A stretch of 64,000 nucleotides of DNA from Mauremys mutica (GCF_020497125.1 NC_059082.1:53466524-53530523), one strand, 5' to 3'; counted from the stretch's first letter, positions 45,597 through 58,287 are shown. Program-made: numbers and translations. The notes: generated from the letters alone by a model not told the origin.

Positions 45597-45836
45597 GACT
45601 ACTTTGACATTGTGAAGAATCCTATGGACCTTTCCACCATTAAACGTAAATTGGATACTGGGCAATACCAAGAGCCATGGCAGTATGTGGATGACGTTTG
45701 GCTAATGTTTAACAATGCCTGGCTTTACAATCGCAAGACTTCCAGGGTCTATAAGTTTTGCACTAAACTCGCAGAGGTCTTTGAACAAGAGATTGACCCT
45801 GTCATGCAGTCACTTGGATACTGTTGTGGACGCAAG
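45597..45836 (+). CDS. CREBBP: CREBBP exon w13: main body of bromodomain
   Basis: A 240-nt exon (80 codons) encoding DYFDIVKNPMDLSTIKRKLD, TGQYQEPWQYVDDVWLMFNN, AWLYNRKTSRVYKFCTKLAE and VFEQEIDPVMQSLGYCCGRK. It contains the acetyl-lysine-anchoring asparagine in LYNRKTS and the ZA-loop tyrosine. IVKNPM, VDDVW and KFCTKLAEVF are CBP-type (EP300 has KSPM, DDIW, KYCSKLSEVF as I recall). A continuous open frame also runs 27 nt upstream into the intron, but homology starts at DYF after TTGAAG. Confidence 0.98.
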
Positions 45837-46326
45837 GTATATTTTTCAAGTTTATTATTGCTGAAAAACTAAGTAGTTTGATGAAGGTTAAAAAAAAAAA
45901 AAATCTCCTTAGATACTTATTTTGAATAAAATTAAACTACTAATTGGAATGGCTAGTAAAAATTAGACTACTATGTCAACCTAGTAAGAAAGTGGAAAAT
46001 ATCTAAAGGATTCTAGCCAAATTTCTATCACTGGCGGTGATATCATTTTCAATATGAAGTGTTGAAATATTTTGCTATTATACACAATCCCCTATATCTT
46101 GCACCTTCTTCTGCAGATACAGGATTATATCCTGAGCTGGAGTAAGCCATTTTTGCTCCATTGAAGTCAAGGGAGCTGAGCTGTTTTATTCCAGCTAAGG
46201 ATCTATCCACCTCAATCCATATCCATTTGAATCTAATAAACACGTCTCAGTATATTACAATATACTTTTATAGCATATTCACAATGTAAAATCACATTTT
46301 AAAGTTTTTTCGCTTTTGTTTTGCAG
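45837..46326. other. CREBBP intron (490 bp)
   Basis: Contains a poly-A run near 45890. About 46085-46215 resembles a common amniote interspersed repeat (CCATTGAAGTCAAGGGAGCT centre). Otherwise empty. Confidence 0.6.
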
Positions 46327-46415
46327 TATGAGTTTTCTCCGCAGACCTTGTGCTGCTACGGGAAGCAGCTGTGTACTATTCCCCGTGATGCTGCCTATTA
46401 CAGTTACCAGAATAG
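46327..46415 (+). CDS. CREBBP: CREBBP exon w14: RING/CH2 region, first part
   Basis: An 89-nt exon encoding YEFSPQTLCCYGKQLCTIPR, DAAYYSYQN and AG of Arg. It begins the RING-like CH2 module that packs against the HAT domain and restrains its activity. CC..C cysteines are visible. KYEFSPQTL (with the preceding Lys) is CBP-type. Acceptor TTTTGCAG, donor GTAAGT. Confidence 0.97.
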
Positions 46416-48724
46416 GTAAGTCCAAAATTCCTGCATTAGCTGTGGAAACGAGATCCAGTGAGTGACAAAACAAGTTTGTCTTTTTGTAGCCTAGCACATA
46501 CTAAGCAGAATAATGATTAACGTCTCATTTCCTTTTTCGTTACTAAATCAGCAGAAAGTAAGCCTATTGATTGTCCTCCTGTGTGCAGCCCTCTTGCAGC
46601 TAAACCCTTTGGTTTTTTACATTGCAGCTTATAGTACATGGTATTTATATGTTTGTCAATATATAGACTCTACACGGCACCACTTAACTGAAGTTGTTTG
46701 TATTTTTTTCATGAAATTTGAAGCATGACAGGGAGGGGGAAAAAAAGGCAATTTAGGAGGACATATCTTTTGCCTTGAGAGAGTTCTGAATAAAAATGTG
46801 CAGACGTGTCTTCAAATCACTGTCAGAGAGGAATATCAACTTAAAGGTTTATGTTGGAAAGAAAATGGCTCTGTGGATCACTCCAATTAATTTGTATCTG
46901 GGTATTTTTAATATGTTGGTGTACAAAATTAGAACCTGGAGAACTTGTTCGTAAAATGAAACTTCTTAATTCAACTCAGTTTCATGAAGAAGTCTTAGTA
47001 ATCTAAACAAAATTGAGGCTGTTCTATTGCATATTCATAGTAACTGTGCAAATGTAATGTAAAAGGTTTTCGTTGAGAGTTCATGATAAGTTTGACTTCC
47101 ATAATAACACCCAGGATGCCACGAGGAGTTGGGAGAAAAATAAAGTTACTATTTAAAATATAGTCCTCTGGTTAATATAGGAAAGAATATATGATTCCAT
47201 CCATGTTGGTGTTCTGTTTTGTTAAACAATGTTTGGAATTAATTTAAACATCAAAATGACACAGCTCTATCATTTTTTATATTTTTCTCTCCCCCCACTC
47301 TTAGAAAATGCATCTATAGCAATTAAGTGCAGCTTCTATTTAGTGTACTTTAATTCATCAGTGCTGCAGTGAGTAACTTCTCTTAAAAGAAGAAAGAAAA
47401 GTTAGGTTTTAGCTTCTTTTTAAAAAGGCTACTAAATGTAAATTAGCTGGCTCTAAAAAACTATAGGAGGAGACATTTTTCAGGTTATAATATGAAACTT
47501 TTTCTTGCCAGAGATTTGACAAAGCCTGAGCCATGCCAACTTGGAGGTTTACTGCAGATTGCCTTTTAACTTAAGTTATGAAGTAAACATTGGCAGTCAC
47601 CACTTTTAAATTTGATCTCTCAGTTAGACCCCTCTCTGCACTAAGAAAATCATGTTGGCACTTTACAAAACTAGCATCCAACACAGATGAAGCAGTTCAG
47701 TCTTACAGACTAGATGGGGCAAAACCACATTTTATCTTTATTTCTAAATTGCGCTACTGTCTCGTATTCTGCAGGGCTGTAGCACAATTAGGAATACACT
47801 CAAAACACCAAACCATATTTAACCGTCTGGCATTTTCATGTAGTAACCTGGTTCTGCAATACAGTTGATTTTTCATTGTGTAGACATGTGACTCGTAGGG
47901 AGGAGTGGATAATGTGGCACCTTTTTATGGGGCATTTTATGTATTAGTCATTTATATGATGTCCTCAGGTATATCTGATGGTGATATTATTATACAAGAT
48001 CCTTCCATGATGGACACATTATAAATGTGTGTGGTAGTAATGTTTCACTAGTTTATTACTAAATACTTTGTGACCTTTTTAACAAAAATGGATTGTGTCT
48101 GAAACACTTAAAAAAGATAAGGGATAAAATAGTTCTTTGGTTCAGATGTCATGAATTTATGATGGTGATGGAGCTGTTCACAGATGCTTTAATTTAGTAA
48201 AACAGGCAAGTAGCTTGATCCTATGATGTTAAGTCATTATTAATGTGTAGTAACTTTACCCGAAGACTTGCCTTGTAGATAGGTCGTGTGGATTTGTTTC
48301 TGATTTTATTTCAAAATTTTAAAAACATATAAAAGTACTGTAAGGCATGCAGCTCAACAGGTGGTGTTTTGCACTGACACACACTGATGTAAAAAGTGTG
48401 TGTTTTTCCCCACAACTGTTAAGAGAGGAGAGAACTTATTTGTAAATACAAGATCTTGGGATAAGAATTTCAAACTGATCAGACATTTCCTTCTGATTAA
48501 ACATCCAGCTATTTGAATGTCCTTTTTAAATAATGCTTCTTTTTTTCAAGAGGTGATAGATCACTAGGGTTGTTCTTTTAAATGCAAATTCAGTTGTTAG
48601 CATGCCAGATATATGGGATTGATGGAGCATGAATATATAATACTTTCATTGGGCGGGGGGGGGGGGGAGATTTTATTTGTTGACTAAGAAGTATAGTGCA
48701 GTCTCATTTCACTAGTAATTAAAC

Positions 48725-49140
48725 AGATGGAGAGACAGTCTTTCCTCCAAAGACAAATAGTCAAAAAAGACAAGGTGGGAGGGGAAACAGACACAGGGAG
48801 GGAATGTGACTTGTCTAGAGTCACACAGCAGGTCAGGGTATGTCTACACTGCAAATAAAAACCCGAGGCTGGTCTGTGCCCGCTGACTTGGGCTCCCGGA
48901 GTTCGGGCTGCAGCCTGAGCTCTGGGACCCTCCCACTTTACAGAGTCCTGGAGTCTGGAAGTCTACACTGCAGTTAAATTGTCCCTTAACCTGAGCCCCA
49001 CAAGCCCTAGTCAGTTGGCACAGGCCAGCTGCAGGTGTCTAATTGTTGTGTAAACATACCCTCAGTGACAAAGCAGGGTGTTGAACCCAGATCTGCAGAG
49101 TCCCAGTCCACTGGGGACTGTGTTCTGGTTGAATGAACAG
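48725..49140 (+). mobile_element. MIR-like SINE, split by a MITE
   Basis: The left half ends GTGACTTGTCTAGAGTCACA, CAGCAGGTCA; the right half continues AGTGACAAAGCAGGGTGTTG, AACCCAGATCTGC. This is the MIR core pattern (acttgtcc-aggtcacacagc ... gaacccag). The halves are interrupted at TCA by the element at 48836-49061. The left boundary is approximate. Confidence 0.65.
48836..49061. mobile_element. MITE with TCA target duplication
   Basis: A 226-bp element, GGGTATGTCTACACTGCAAA on the left and TTGTGTAAACATACCC on the right, flanked by TCA on both sides (48833-48835, 49062-49064). Interior: CCCGAGGCTGGTCTGTGCCC onward, noncoding. The 3-bp duplication and ends fit a PIF/Harbinger-type MITE. 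Confidence 0.85.
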
Positions 49141-52100
49141 CAGTTCAGTTAGTTGCTTTTCCTAATAGAATACAATTATGTACCAAGTCATTGAAAAACT
49201 ATACTCTGCTGTGCTTATTCACAGTAACAATTTCCTTGTATAAGTCCCTTACCAAAATCTTAGCTTTTCCCTAACCAAATAGTAAATTAGCATGAAACAA
49301 ATTGTATGTTTCTAGCAAATCAGCAATAGGCTAAATATCCTTGTTTTTCAAATTGTGTAGTAGACATCATTACTGGGGATTGTATTACTGTGTTATCTGA
49401 AGCCAGCATATCACAGATTAACTAAATCCTGACAAAGAATGCTTGGGCATTGTGGAACTCAGGCATTTCAGTTAAATAATGGCTAAAAAGTAATAAATCA
49501 ATAGGAGAATTTGGTTTTCATCTAGTTAGTTCAAACCTGAGTTTTAAACTAAAGGAAATATATTAATTGTTCTGGAAAATATGTTTAATATTTGAGTACA
49601 GATTTGAAACTGTTGATATTATATACACGATCAATTCCAATGTGCAATTATTTACTTAACGTATATATGAAGGAAAATTACCTAATTTCAGTCTGGAACT
49701 TTGAACCATTAGAGATGTGTATAGAAAGATGTTTGAACCTTTCCTTGATTTGAGCCACTGAAATATAGTGCTATCTTTAATAAGAGGGATTCACAATTAT
49801 CTAAACAGTCTGCATTTGAAAAGCTTTTCATTTTCAGTGTTTTACAAGAACCACATTGCTTGTTTTTGTGTGACTGGAGTAACCACAGTACTGTGTTCTT
49901 GCTGTAGATTTTAATCTTATAATATTGACTGCATGCATGCAAAATTGTTATAGAAAACTCTGAAAGCTACAGGCAAGTCTCATTTCTTCTATGCAATTCC
50001 ATATTCATAATAATGTGTCTATAAATAGAATATCTGGGCGATCTGATTGTATAGACCTTCAGAGCCTTTAGGTATCATTGTATTTCAGTTTTTTGTTTTC
50101 TCATTTTAATTATTTCATGGGACTCAATCCCTGTGAGTAGTTAACTCTGCAGCTCTGGTCCTGATCCAGCAAAACACTGCAGAATGTGCTTATCTTCATG
50201 CAAATGCATAAGTACTTTGCTAGATTGGGGGTAGGAGTGCTCAGCATCTTGCAAAATAGAATCTAATGGTCACAGTATGAATAATGGAATGACTAGCCTG
50301 AAAGACTAATTGGATCAGTAAAATATGTAAATTTGTGTAATACTGCCTTCACTATTTTAATTAAGTAACACGCAGTCTAGGTTCCATCGTGGTTACTTAT
50401 TGTTCAGTCTCATAAGTGTTTTCAAAGACTATAAACTTAATCTGAAAGTGTATCGGAATTAACAATTCCCAAAACTATCTGAATGCAAAAAAATTCAGTG
50501 GAGCCATGACCATTGATTTCTCTAGTTATAGCAGTACCTGTTTGGCCTGGGTGTTCAATTTGACTTGAAAATGAGCAGTCTTACTATAAAGAAAAGGGAG
50601 TTTGCTGTATCTGAGAAAATATTAATATGTACACTCTCACACACCAGTATTTATTCTGGCCCAAGTGTCAGAAATAGGCAGAATTCAGAAACAGAGTTCG
50701 TAGACGTAGGGTATGTGCAGTTAGTACTCTTTGCCAAAATGCTCTTCTGCTTAATTTAAAAATGTCTATTGTTACCTTTTGATTGTAGGGGATTAAGATA
50801 GACAAGTTAGATCTTCTGGCCCCTCTGCATCATTCTGGCAGCTCCAAAGTCCCTCCTTCATTTAGGAAAAAAGGTGTATTTTTAACTTATGTTAAAGTAA
50901 TTCATGTTAACTGATACACAGAAAATCCTACTGAAGGCAAGGCAGTTGCTGTTTTAACCCATGTTAGCTGGTTGAGCTAAACTCTGGGAGAAAGTGTAGG
51001 CTTCAAGATTTGGGACCTTCAAATGGCTCCTTTGCAGCTCCATTCCTCAGCTGCATCCAGTGCTTATTGGGCACCACTGAGGAATTAAGTTCAATTTGTT
51101 TGAATTTGGGTTTTTATAAATGCTTTAAAATTTACATCTTACTAGTAGCATAATGGTTAGTGCCAGTCACAAGAAGAAAGTTCCGCTCAATACATTTCAG
51201 TAAGAGCCTGCAAATGACTTTGTTGTCTCCATGAAAATACGCATTAGAAAGCTGTCGCCTGGATTACAGTAGTGGGGGAAGGGAGGTATTTGAATGAATG
51301 AAGGGGCAAGCAACCCTATTTATTTCCAATTATTATTTCCCTATTATTTCCAATTTATTACATTGTTGGTTCAGTGTGGCATTCTGAGTCCTATTCTGAT
51401 GCCTTTATGCTCATCACTCTTACCTATAGATCTGGTGTTGAGTATTAAAACTGCATTTTACTGTGCTGCCATTGCTGCTTATACTCTCTTCTCACTCTTA
51501 AACCTTCATACAGCTTTTTTTATTTTGATGATCCTGTGTGGCTAGTTTTACTTTTTACGGTCGTGGCCTATATTTGTTAACTTTGTTCATGTTTTAAGTC
51601 ATACCCTTTCCAAACATTTAGGGTTTTTTTCTTTTGTATTCTTTACAATTCTGACAACTTTGGTTCCAGTTCATCTGATACAAAAAAAATCTGTGTAACT
51701 AGATTTTTTTTTTCAAATGCAGATTGTATCTTTAAGTAGATCTCTGATTTACTCAACTTGGTTTACTAAATCACAGCAGTGTTTTTGCCGAGTATCATGG
51801 ATTGGCTGACAGTTGGTCTAGTGACCCAAAATTGTAACCTGCTTCACATTCAGTTTGCAAAGCTTCATTGCAGATCTTTAATGTACTACTTAAATATATT
51901 GTATGTATGTGCAATATATAAAAAGTTGTTCACATATATACATATATTACTTATATTTATATATAAATGGCTGGAAACTCTGACCCATAAGTGCATTTCT
52001 GTTAAATGTTTGTCTAGAGTATGGATTTGGTTTCATTTGTATTAAAATACAGTTAGCTGAGCAGTTGGTCACATTTCATTTTATAAATCAAATAACTTTT

Positions 52101-52728
52101 GAATCTGTAATATTTTTATAGATTTTTCAACATTAGGATTATTTCTGCCTTTGCAGTTTTACTAATACACCACAATGCTTTTGGCAAATCTTCCCCTTTT
52201 TGTTACTGTGTGAAAATATTTTTCAGGCTTTTTGACGGGGTGTTCTTTTCCAAGGAAACTCAGTAATTCTTACGCCTGAAATTATACAGCATTTTCTCTA
52301 ACTAATGAAAATCAAATCCAAATTCTTAAATTTGAAGGATATACAAATGTAGCACTTAACAGCTACTTATAAATCATTCCAAAATTTTGAATTTGATTGA
52401 CAACCTATTTGTTATTACTGATGGCCTGTAATGTATAAAATGAGACCGAATGCTAATCTGTGCTTTGCCTTGGCTTTCTGCTCTGTGTTGTCTTGGTGTT
52501 TGCATCTTACCTCTTATGTCTGTGCTGTTTGTTCCCTTCCCTGTTCTCTAATCCTGCCCTTCCCTTCCCTCTGTTCCTTTTCATTGTCCACACTGACCCA
52601 TCAATCAACCAACAACGCCCCCCCTTTCGTCGTGGTGATCTGCCCTGCTCTGATTGATGGCTCCGTTGCTTGGGTGGCTGTGTAATATGATGGACCAGTT
52701 CACCCAAATATGGCCTTCTTGCTGACAG

Positions 52729-52809
52729 GTATCACTTCTGTGAGAAGTGTTTCACTGAAATCCAGGGGGAGAATGTTACCCTGGGTGATGACCCTTCACA
52801 GCCTCAAAC
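52729..52809 (+). CDS. CREBBP: CREBBP exon w15: RING/CH2 region, second part
   Basis: An 81-nt exon encoding YHFCEKCFTEIQGENVTLGD and DPSQPQ plus AC of Thr. The C-x2-C pair in HFCEKC is part of the zinc-binding RING/CH2 module. TEIQGENVTLGDD is CBP-type (EP300: NEIQGESVSLGDD as I recall). Acceptor TTGCTGACAG, donor GTAAGT. Confidence 0.97.
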
Positions 52810-53614
52810 GTAAGTAATCATGATTCTTCTTAATGCTACATTTAAAATAATGGAAAAGAATTTTCAGTCTTGATTTGGTTGTCTAAAATTGACCATTTAC
52901 TGCTTTTAGGGTAAACTAAGGGAAGGTGTGAAGTTTCTTACTAGGAGAAGGTTTATATGGCTACAGATGATTTACTGTTATAGTGTCAGACGATTATCAG
53001 TATTCCCTCTGTCTTCATTTCTTCTATTTGCCACACTCCTTGATAGCTGCCCATGTTCTAATGATTTCAGAGACTGCAGACACTAAAAAGTATAAAGAAA
53101 AAGCAAGTTTTAATGATTCATTAATCATTTGCATCTGCTAGTGAAACAGGGCAATACTGCTGGAAAGCCTGATCTGTTACATTCTTGAAGCACTCATTTC
53201 ATGAATGAATGCTAGAGCTTGTTTTCAGCCTGCCAGACTAGCTTGAAGTGAGGTGCAACAAGGCTTACAGTCAAGACCAGCTATTTTTGGAGAGATCTTC
53301 TTTACTTACTGCAATTTTTCTAGGTTTTTTTGCATCTTGTATTGGATCTTACATTGTGTATATTTGCATAGTAATCATAGTGCTTTTAGCTTAATACACA
53401 ATTAACTAATTATGCTAACTGTGAAAAAATACATGCTAATATAAAAATGAGTGGAATTGCGTTGTCTAAACAAAATGTAAATTCCCCTGGTGTGCTTTCT
53501 TCTTCTTACTTGAGATTTCAGTCATTTGCTGCAATTCAAGTAATCATAAGGTCTTAGCTTCATTTGATGTAATGCTGGCAATAGGAAAATTTCATGTTAA
53601 CTCTTTCTCTTTAG
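52810..53614. other. CREBBP intron
   Basis: An 805-bp intron; nothing recognised. Confidence 0.6.
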
Positions 53615-53671
53615 AACAATCTCTAAAGATCAGTTTGAAAAGAAGAAAAATGATACACTAGATCCAGAGCC
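53615..53671 (+). CDS. CREBBP: CREBBP exon w16: short RING/PHD linker exon
   Basis: A 57-nt exon encoding TISKDQFEKKKNDTLDPE plus CC of Pro. It joins the RING and PHD modules. TISKDQFEKKKND is CBP-type (EP300: TINKEQFSKRKND as I recall). Acceptor TCTCTTTAG, donor GTAAGT. It is short enough to be missed by simple gene finding, but phases on both sides agree. Confidence 0.96.
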
Positions 53672-54614
53672 GTAAGTATTATGTCATTTTTTTATTTAAA
53701 AAAATTAACCCGCCTTTCTGATCGTCACTGTGTAGTTATTACAGCTTCCTTCTGTGGCCAGCATTTCAGAAACGGGAAATTATATAGCCATAGCAATCCT
53801 CTTCGCCATCTCCACCCAAATAGGTAGCAGAATTTCTGTGTATAGAATTCTTAGCCCTTTGTATGGCAACTTTTAAACATATTATATTTGGGGGAAAGTG
53901 TGCCTTTAATATCTTGCACTTCTATAGAACTTTTCATTAAAATGGGGTCGCAACCCACTTTGGAGTCCCGACCCACAGTTTGAGAACCACTGAACTAGGT
54001 GTTAGGATGATAGTAAGCTTGAGCAACTTTACTCAACCTGTGTTTGCAACAGTTAGTTGAAAACTAAAATAGATGGAGGTCATAGAATACCTGTTGTTTG
54101 CAAGCAGAATTACCTACTGCAGTCAATAGGAAATTCAGCTTAAATATGGATGACTGGTAGGACCCAGGGAAAGCATCTAGAAAGTAAGAGTTTAGACAAA
54201 GGACCATTCTCATTCTCTTTTGGGCCCACAAAATTTTGACAGTTCCTTTTTAACTTACGTGTATTATACACATTTTTAGGTCTTAAATATAATGGCAGAA
54301 TATTTAGTTGGAGTTGGTCCTGCTTTGTGGACTAGATGACCTCCTGAGGTCCCTTCAAACCTTGATATTCTATGAATATATCCAGTTCCATTTTGGTGTG
54401 GAAATATTTTTCATTGGTCTATACATTTGGCTTAATGAGGTTACTAGCAAGGTAAATATATTTATTTGATACCCAGCCACACAATCTTGTTTTATTGTTG
54501 AAAAGTAGCCTTCTGGAAAATTACCTGCCTAACAAGCATTAACCTGTTTTTTGTAGTTTCATACTCTTTACCTCTAAGAAAATTAAGGTGGCTTTTTTTT
54601 CATTTTCTTCCAAG
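53672..54614. other. CREBBP intron with small repeat fragments
   Basis: Contains a hAT end at about 53940-53992 (GGTCGCAACCCACTTTGGAG, ending GAGAACCACTG) and a CR1/SINE tail fragment at about 54308-54375 (GTTGGTCCTGCTTTGTGGAC, TAGATGACCTCCTGAGGTCC). Confidence 0.65.
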
Positions 54615-54692
54615 CTTTGTTGATTGCAAAGAATGTGGTCGGAAGATGCACCAGATTTGTGTGCTACATTATGATATTATTTGGCCTTCAGG
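54615..54692 (+). CDS. CREBBP: CREBBP exon w17: PHD finger, first part
   Basis: A 78-nt exon that completes Pro and encodes FVDCKECGRKMHQICVLHYD, IIWPS and GG of Gly. The C-x2-C...H-x2-C pattern is the zinc-binding core of the PHD finger next to the HAT domain. DCKECGRKM and LHYDIIWPSG are CBP-type. Acceptor TTCTTCCAAG, donor GTAAGT. Confidence 0.97.
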
Positions 54693-55233
54693 GTAAGTAG
54701 CCTTAGATGGGTTTTAGCCTTTCTTCTGCAATTATAATGAAACTTTTAACTGTGTAGATCCTGTTGAGCTGTTGATTTACACACAATAATCCTCTTTCAG
54801 GGACCACATATAAAGAGAGAAACCGCCTGTAAATGAATTCTTAATTTGGTTGTTAGTAGCTCCTTTGCATATTCAAACTAAAATATGTAGAGAGAAACTT
54901 GTCCACAAACATTGTTTCCTCTTTATGGATTACTTACTGTTTGTAAAAGTTGGATAATGGTAGGTGATAAATATTAAAAGAAATATAATATGAATGTGCA
55001 ATATTAGTTACTCATTTGGGGGAATGAGTAAACCAACTCTAAAGCATCTAACATTTTCTGAACTTGATATACTTAAATTGTTCCTAATCCATATTAAATG
55101 ATGAGACGGCAGTTTGGGATGCAAGTCATTTTTTTCTGACTACTACAACTAAGAGTAAAAATGTTTAATGATGGATTAAGCTACCTGGGGCTGTTTATAC
55201 TTAAATTATCAGCAAAATTTTGTTGTTTTACAG
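54693..55233. other. CREBBP intron (541 bp)
   Basis: AT-rich intron; nothing recognised. Confidence 0.7.
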
Positions 55234-55301
55234 CTTTGTCTGCGACAATTGTCTGAAGAAAACTGGTAGAACACGTAAAGAGAACAAATTCAGTGCTAAG
55301 A
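55234..55301 (+). CDS. CREBBP: CREBBP exon w18: PHD finger end and HAT N-terminal border
   Basis: A 68-nt exon encoding FVCDNCLKKTGRTRKENKFS and AK, with the last A of the next codon. VCDNC supplies the final zinc ligands of the PHD finger. KENKFSAK leads into the acetyltransferase domain, whose exons are beyond 64000. Acceptor TTGTTTTACAG, donor GTAAGT. This is the last exon I can find; the following 8.7 kb has none. Confidence 0.96.
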
Positions 55302-55689
55302 GTAAGTTTGTATGGTTTTTTATTATTCATATATTTTAGAATTTCTTCAACTTTTATCTTGCCTATGCTCCCACCCCAGTACCTTCCATTACAAATCCTA
55401 GTATATGTTAGGATTGCAGAGATCATCTCCCCTTCCACTGGTGCAGCTTCACTAATGCTAGGAGTACTAGTGCAATAGTGTCTGCCATTATTTTACTCAG
55501 TGTCATGTAGACCTGCTCTTCACAGGTCTCGATCATTAATGCCTGTGCCCTGGAGTTGCACTATGGATAGTGCATTGGTGAGAGATTTCTCAAAGGTTAG
55601 TGTATGCAGAACTCAACGAACAGCACAGAATTCACTGTTAAGTGGAAGTGATTATATTGAATGGTGCTGAGAGCTGAACTTCTGATTTT

Positions 55690-55757
<68 letters not shown>

Positions 55758-55810
55758 ATATATATATGTGTGTGTATATATATGTGTGTGTATATATATG
55801 TGTATATATA
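55690..55810. repeat. Compound (TG)n(TA)n microsatellite
   Basis: About 37 bp of (GT)n, then (AT)n, then alternating TGTGTG and TATATATA blocks to about 55810. It makes artificial Ile/Tyr/His-rich and Val/Cys-rich open frames that are not genes. Such tracts are length-variable and can adopt non-B structures. Confidence 0.95.
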
Positions 55811-56947
55811 GTATTTCTGAGGTATAAAATAAAGCAGAAACACAAAACTAAACACATAGATGACTGATTAAACTTAGACTAATTTCCATGTAATCTTAAA
55901 ACAGAAATAAATGTCTGACATGTCTGTGCTCGGCAATCAACAAGAATTAAAATATATACGTTGTGCAGACTCATACTGTTGTAGTCCATGCACTTCTGGT
56001 ATAATACAGGAATGTTAAATGATCCGTTGTTTTCTTTTACAGCTCTCTGCTTTTTGAATTAGTATAAAGTAATAGAAATTCTCAGTCTGAATAGATGTCA
56101 TATTTAGTTGTCACGTTTTTATGTCTAGAGTTTTTCTAAAATAAATTCTAGTTTTGCATTTTTGTCATGCTGTAGCTGAAATATTAATAAAAAAAACAAA
56201 AGCTTTTAGGCACTTAAGGCAAAATGTTTTTCAGTCTGCTGTGCTAATCTTTATTGCAGATTGTGTACACATTAACTCCACAGAACACCAAGTGATGTCA
56301 ACAAAAGTTCCAAGTACAGTACAAGTGCTGAATATACAATAAGGACCAGCACAGCAGAATATGGCATTCATAGTGTAGAGTGAAAAAACTAATTAAACAT
56401 TAGAAACCTAGGAAATTCAGAGTTAATTTAAACAAATGCAAACATTGGAAAGTATGGAAAGGCGTGCAGACAACCTTAACTTATTCCACTGTGATGATGC
56501 CAGCCTCCAAACTTTCTTCCTTTTTCTTTTCATATTTGAGGCCATTATTTTGAACACTGTCATTTTATAATTAAGGGTTAGCAGAGTAGGCATACACCCC
56601 ACGTTGTATAAAGTGGAATTTTTGGATCCAGGACATTTTTGAAGAAGTTCAAGAAATTCACAGGCTGGAGTGCACATTTCTTCAGTTTGTAAAAGCCAGA
56701 GTATTGATCCAGTGATCACAACTCACTGTACTCCCGTCTTCCCTTTGTTATCTTTGTTCGTAAAGGCAGTGCATGCACAGACTTTTGTATACAAGTTGTA
56801 ACTGTTCTTTGTCAACACACTCATTTTTTCACTTTTTTCATGCATGTGCCATACATTCATGAGCTAGTCTTGGGAGATGTGTGTAAGTAGATGCAATAAT
56901 TCTTCTTTACTGATATTTCATTAATTGGTGGCTTATGGAGTTTTAGG

Positions 56948-57066
56948 GTGGGATTTTCAAAATTTTCATTGGCCTAACTCAGCTTTTATTGATGTCAGTG
57001 GCAAGTTTTACCATTTACTGTAGTGGGAGCTGTTAGGCCAGTGCTGCGTGCTTTTGAAAATCCCAC
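56948..57066. repeat. Palindromic interspersed repeat (old MITE)
   Basis: Left arm GTGGGATTTTCAAAATTTTC and TTGGCCTAACTC; right arm GTTAGGCCAGTGCTGCGTGC and TTTTGAAAATCCCAC. The centre is ATTGATGTCAGTGGCAAG and its diverged complement. About 119 bp, noncoding. Confidence 0.75.
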
Positions 57067-58287
57067 GTATAAAGATGATCGTGGAATGATGGCCTTCAGT
57101 ATCTGTTTGTCTACTCCAGATTATTAAGTACAGTTTTATTCTCTGGACATTTTATGACTATACAAACCCCAACCATTGTAAGATTAAGAATAATGTATTC
57201 TGGTGTTTGTGGTTGCTGTTGAGACTCACCTGTTTTGGGTAGGTACGGTTGTTTTAGAGTTTATTCCCCTTTGCCTCCCTCAGGACATCACTACAGAGGC
57301 AGAGTTAAGATTGTCTGAGTGCATTTCTGTACTTGGAAATGTTTGGTTTCTTTTAAGTTCATTCATAACTTTGCGTTTCCTGGGTGGTTGGGTTTTTTTT
57401 TTGTTTGTTTTTGTTTTTGTGTGTGACAGTATTCTTGTAAGATTTTTTTTTACCCTTAGGTTGCTGATGCATTACCACCATCTTAACTTTAAGTGCAATT
57501 TTCCTTGGTTTTTGTTACATTTTTGAAGTATATATGTTTCCTGGGCACCATGCTGGAGGGGAACTGGGACTCCCTGCATGCCTCCTAGAGGGGGCGTCTT
57601 GAAGTTGTGAGAGGACTCCCCACCCCCCCACTTCTCCTTTTGCCCCAACCCAGCAAGCCTTCTATTAGTCTCTTCTTCCGTCTGACAGGTGTAGATAGGC
57701 TCATAATCATCCTTGACAAGCCAAAGTTCCCCTCTTTGATTCCTGCCACTTGTTCTGCCTCTTCAGTCCTCACATCTCACCTCCTCACACTTGGCCCTAT
57801 TCTTTTCTTCTCTGATCCAAGAGGATTTCTTCAGCCCTCCAGTGCCATCAAAAATAGTAATAAACAGGCATGACACCTCCCAGCAAGATGAAACTGGATT
57901 GTCTAATTTGATCCCTTCTTACTCTTCATAAGAGTTAGTTTCTAAATAATTTGTCTATAGAAGGTGTTCTAGGGATTAAAAATACCTAATTCATGAATTC
58001 ACAAAGAGCTGCATCTGTGTGCAAAGTTGAGAATTCTTAAAACCTACCATAACCTAAAACACGTGGGCCAAAAAAGCACAAGATGCTGGGGGACAATATA
58101 AAACACAGGTATTTTTATAAAATGGCATATAAAGATCTTTAATCTTGCACATTCCTCCTCATTTAATTTCTTACTCTATTTTAAGCATTCCAATTTGCAA
58201 AAAAATATTTTTTTTAAATTATTTCTCCAATAAAAAGTTAGCTGTACACTGAAAGTAGGGCTAGATTAAACCTTAATTATAGAATTG

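Larger units (their letters stand above)
46416..52728. other. CREBBP 6.3-kb intron
   Basis: Mostly AT-rich unique-looking sequence, with the MITE at 48836-49061 inside an old MIR-like SINE, and a G-run near 48653-48668. About 50110-50230 (GGTCCTGATCCAGCAAAACA) resembles an old amniote repeat. No gene recognised. Confidence 0.5.

Noticed and set aside
4834..55301. Assigning the gene to EP300 (p300)
   Set aside because: The two proteins are similar, but KIX (WHEHVTQDLR, ANSRDEYY, LHKQGILGNQ), bromodomain (KNPM, KFCTKLAEVF), RING (ENVTLGDD) and PHD (FVDCKECG) residues are CBP-type.
55597..55867. Ile/Tyr/His- and Val/Cys-rich frames
   Set aside because: Produced by the TG/TA microsatellite.
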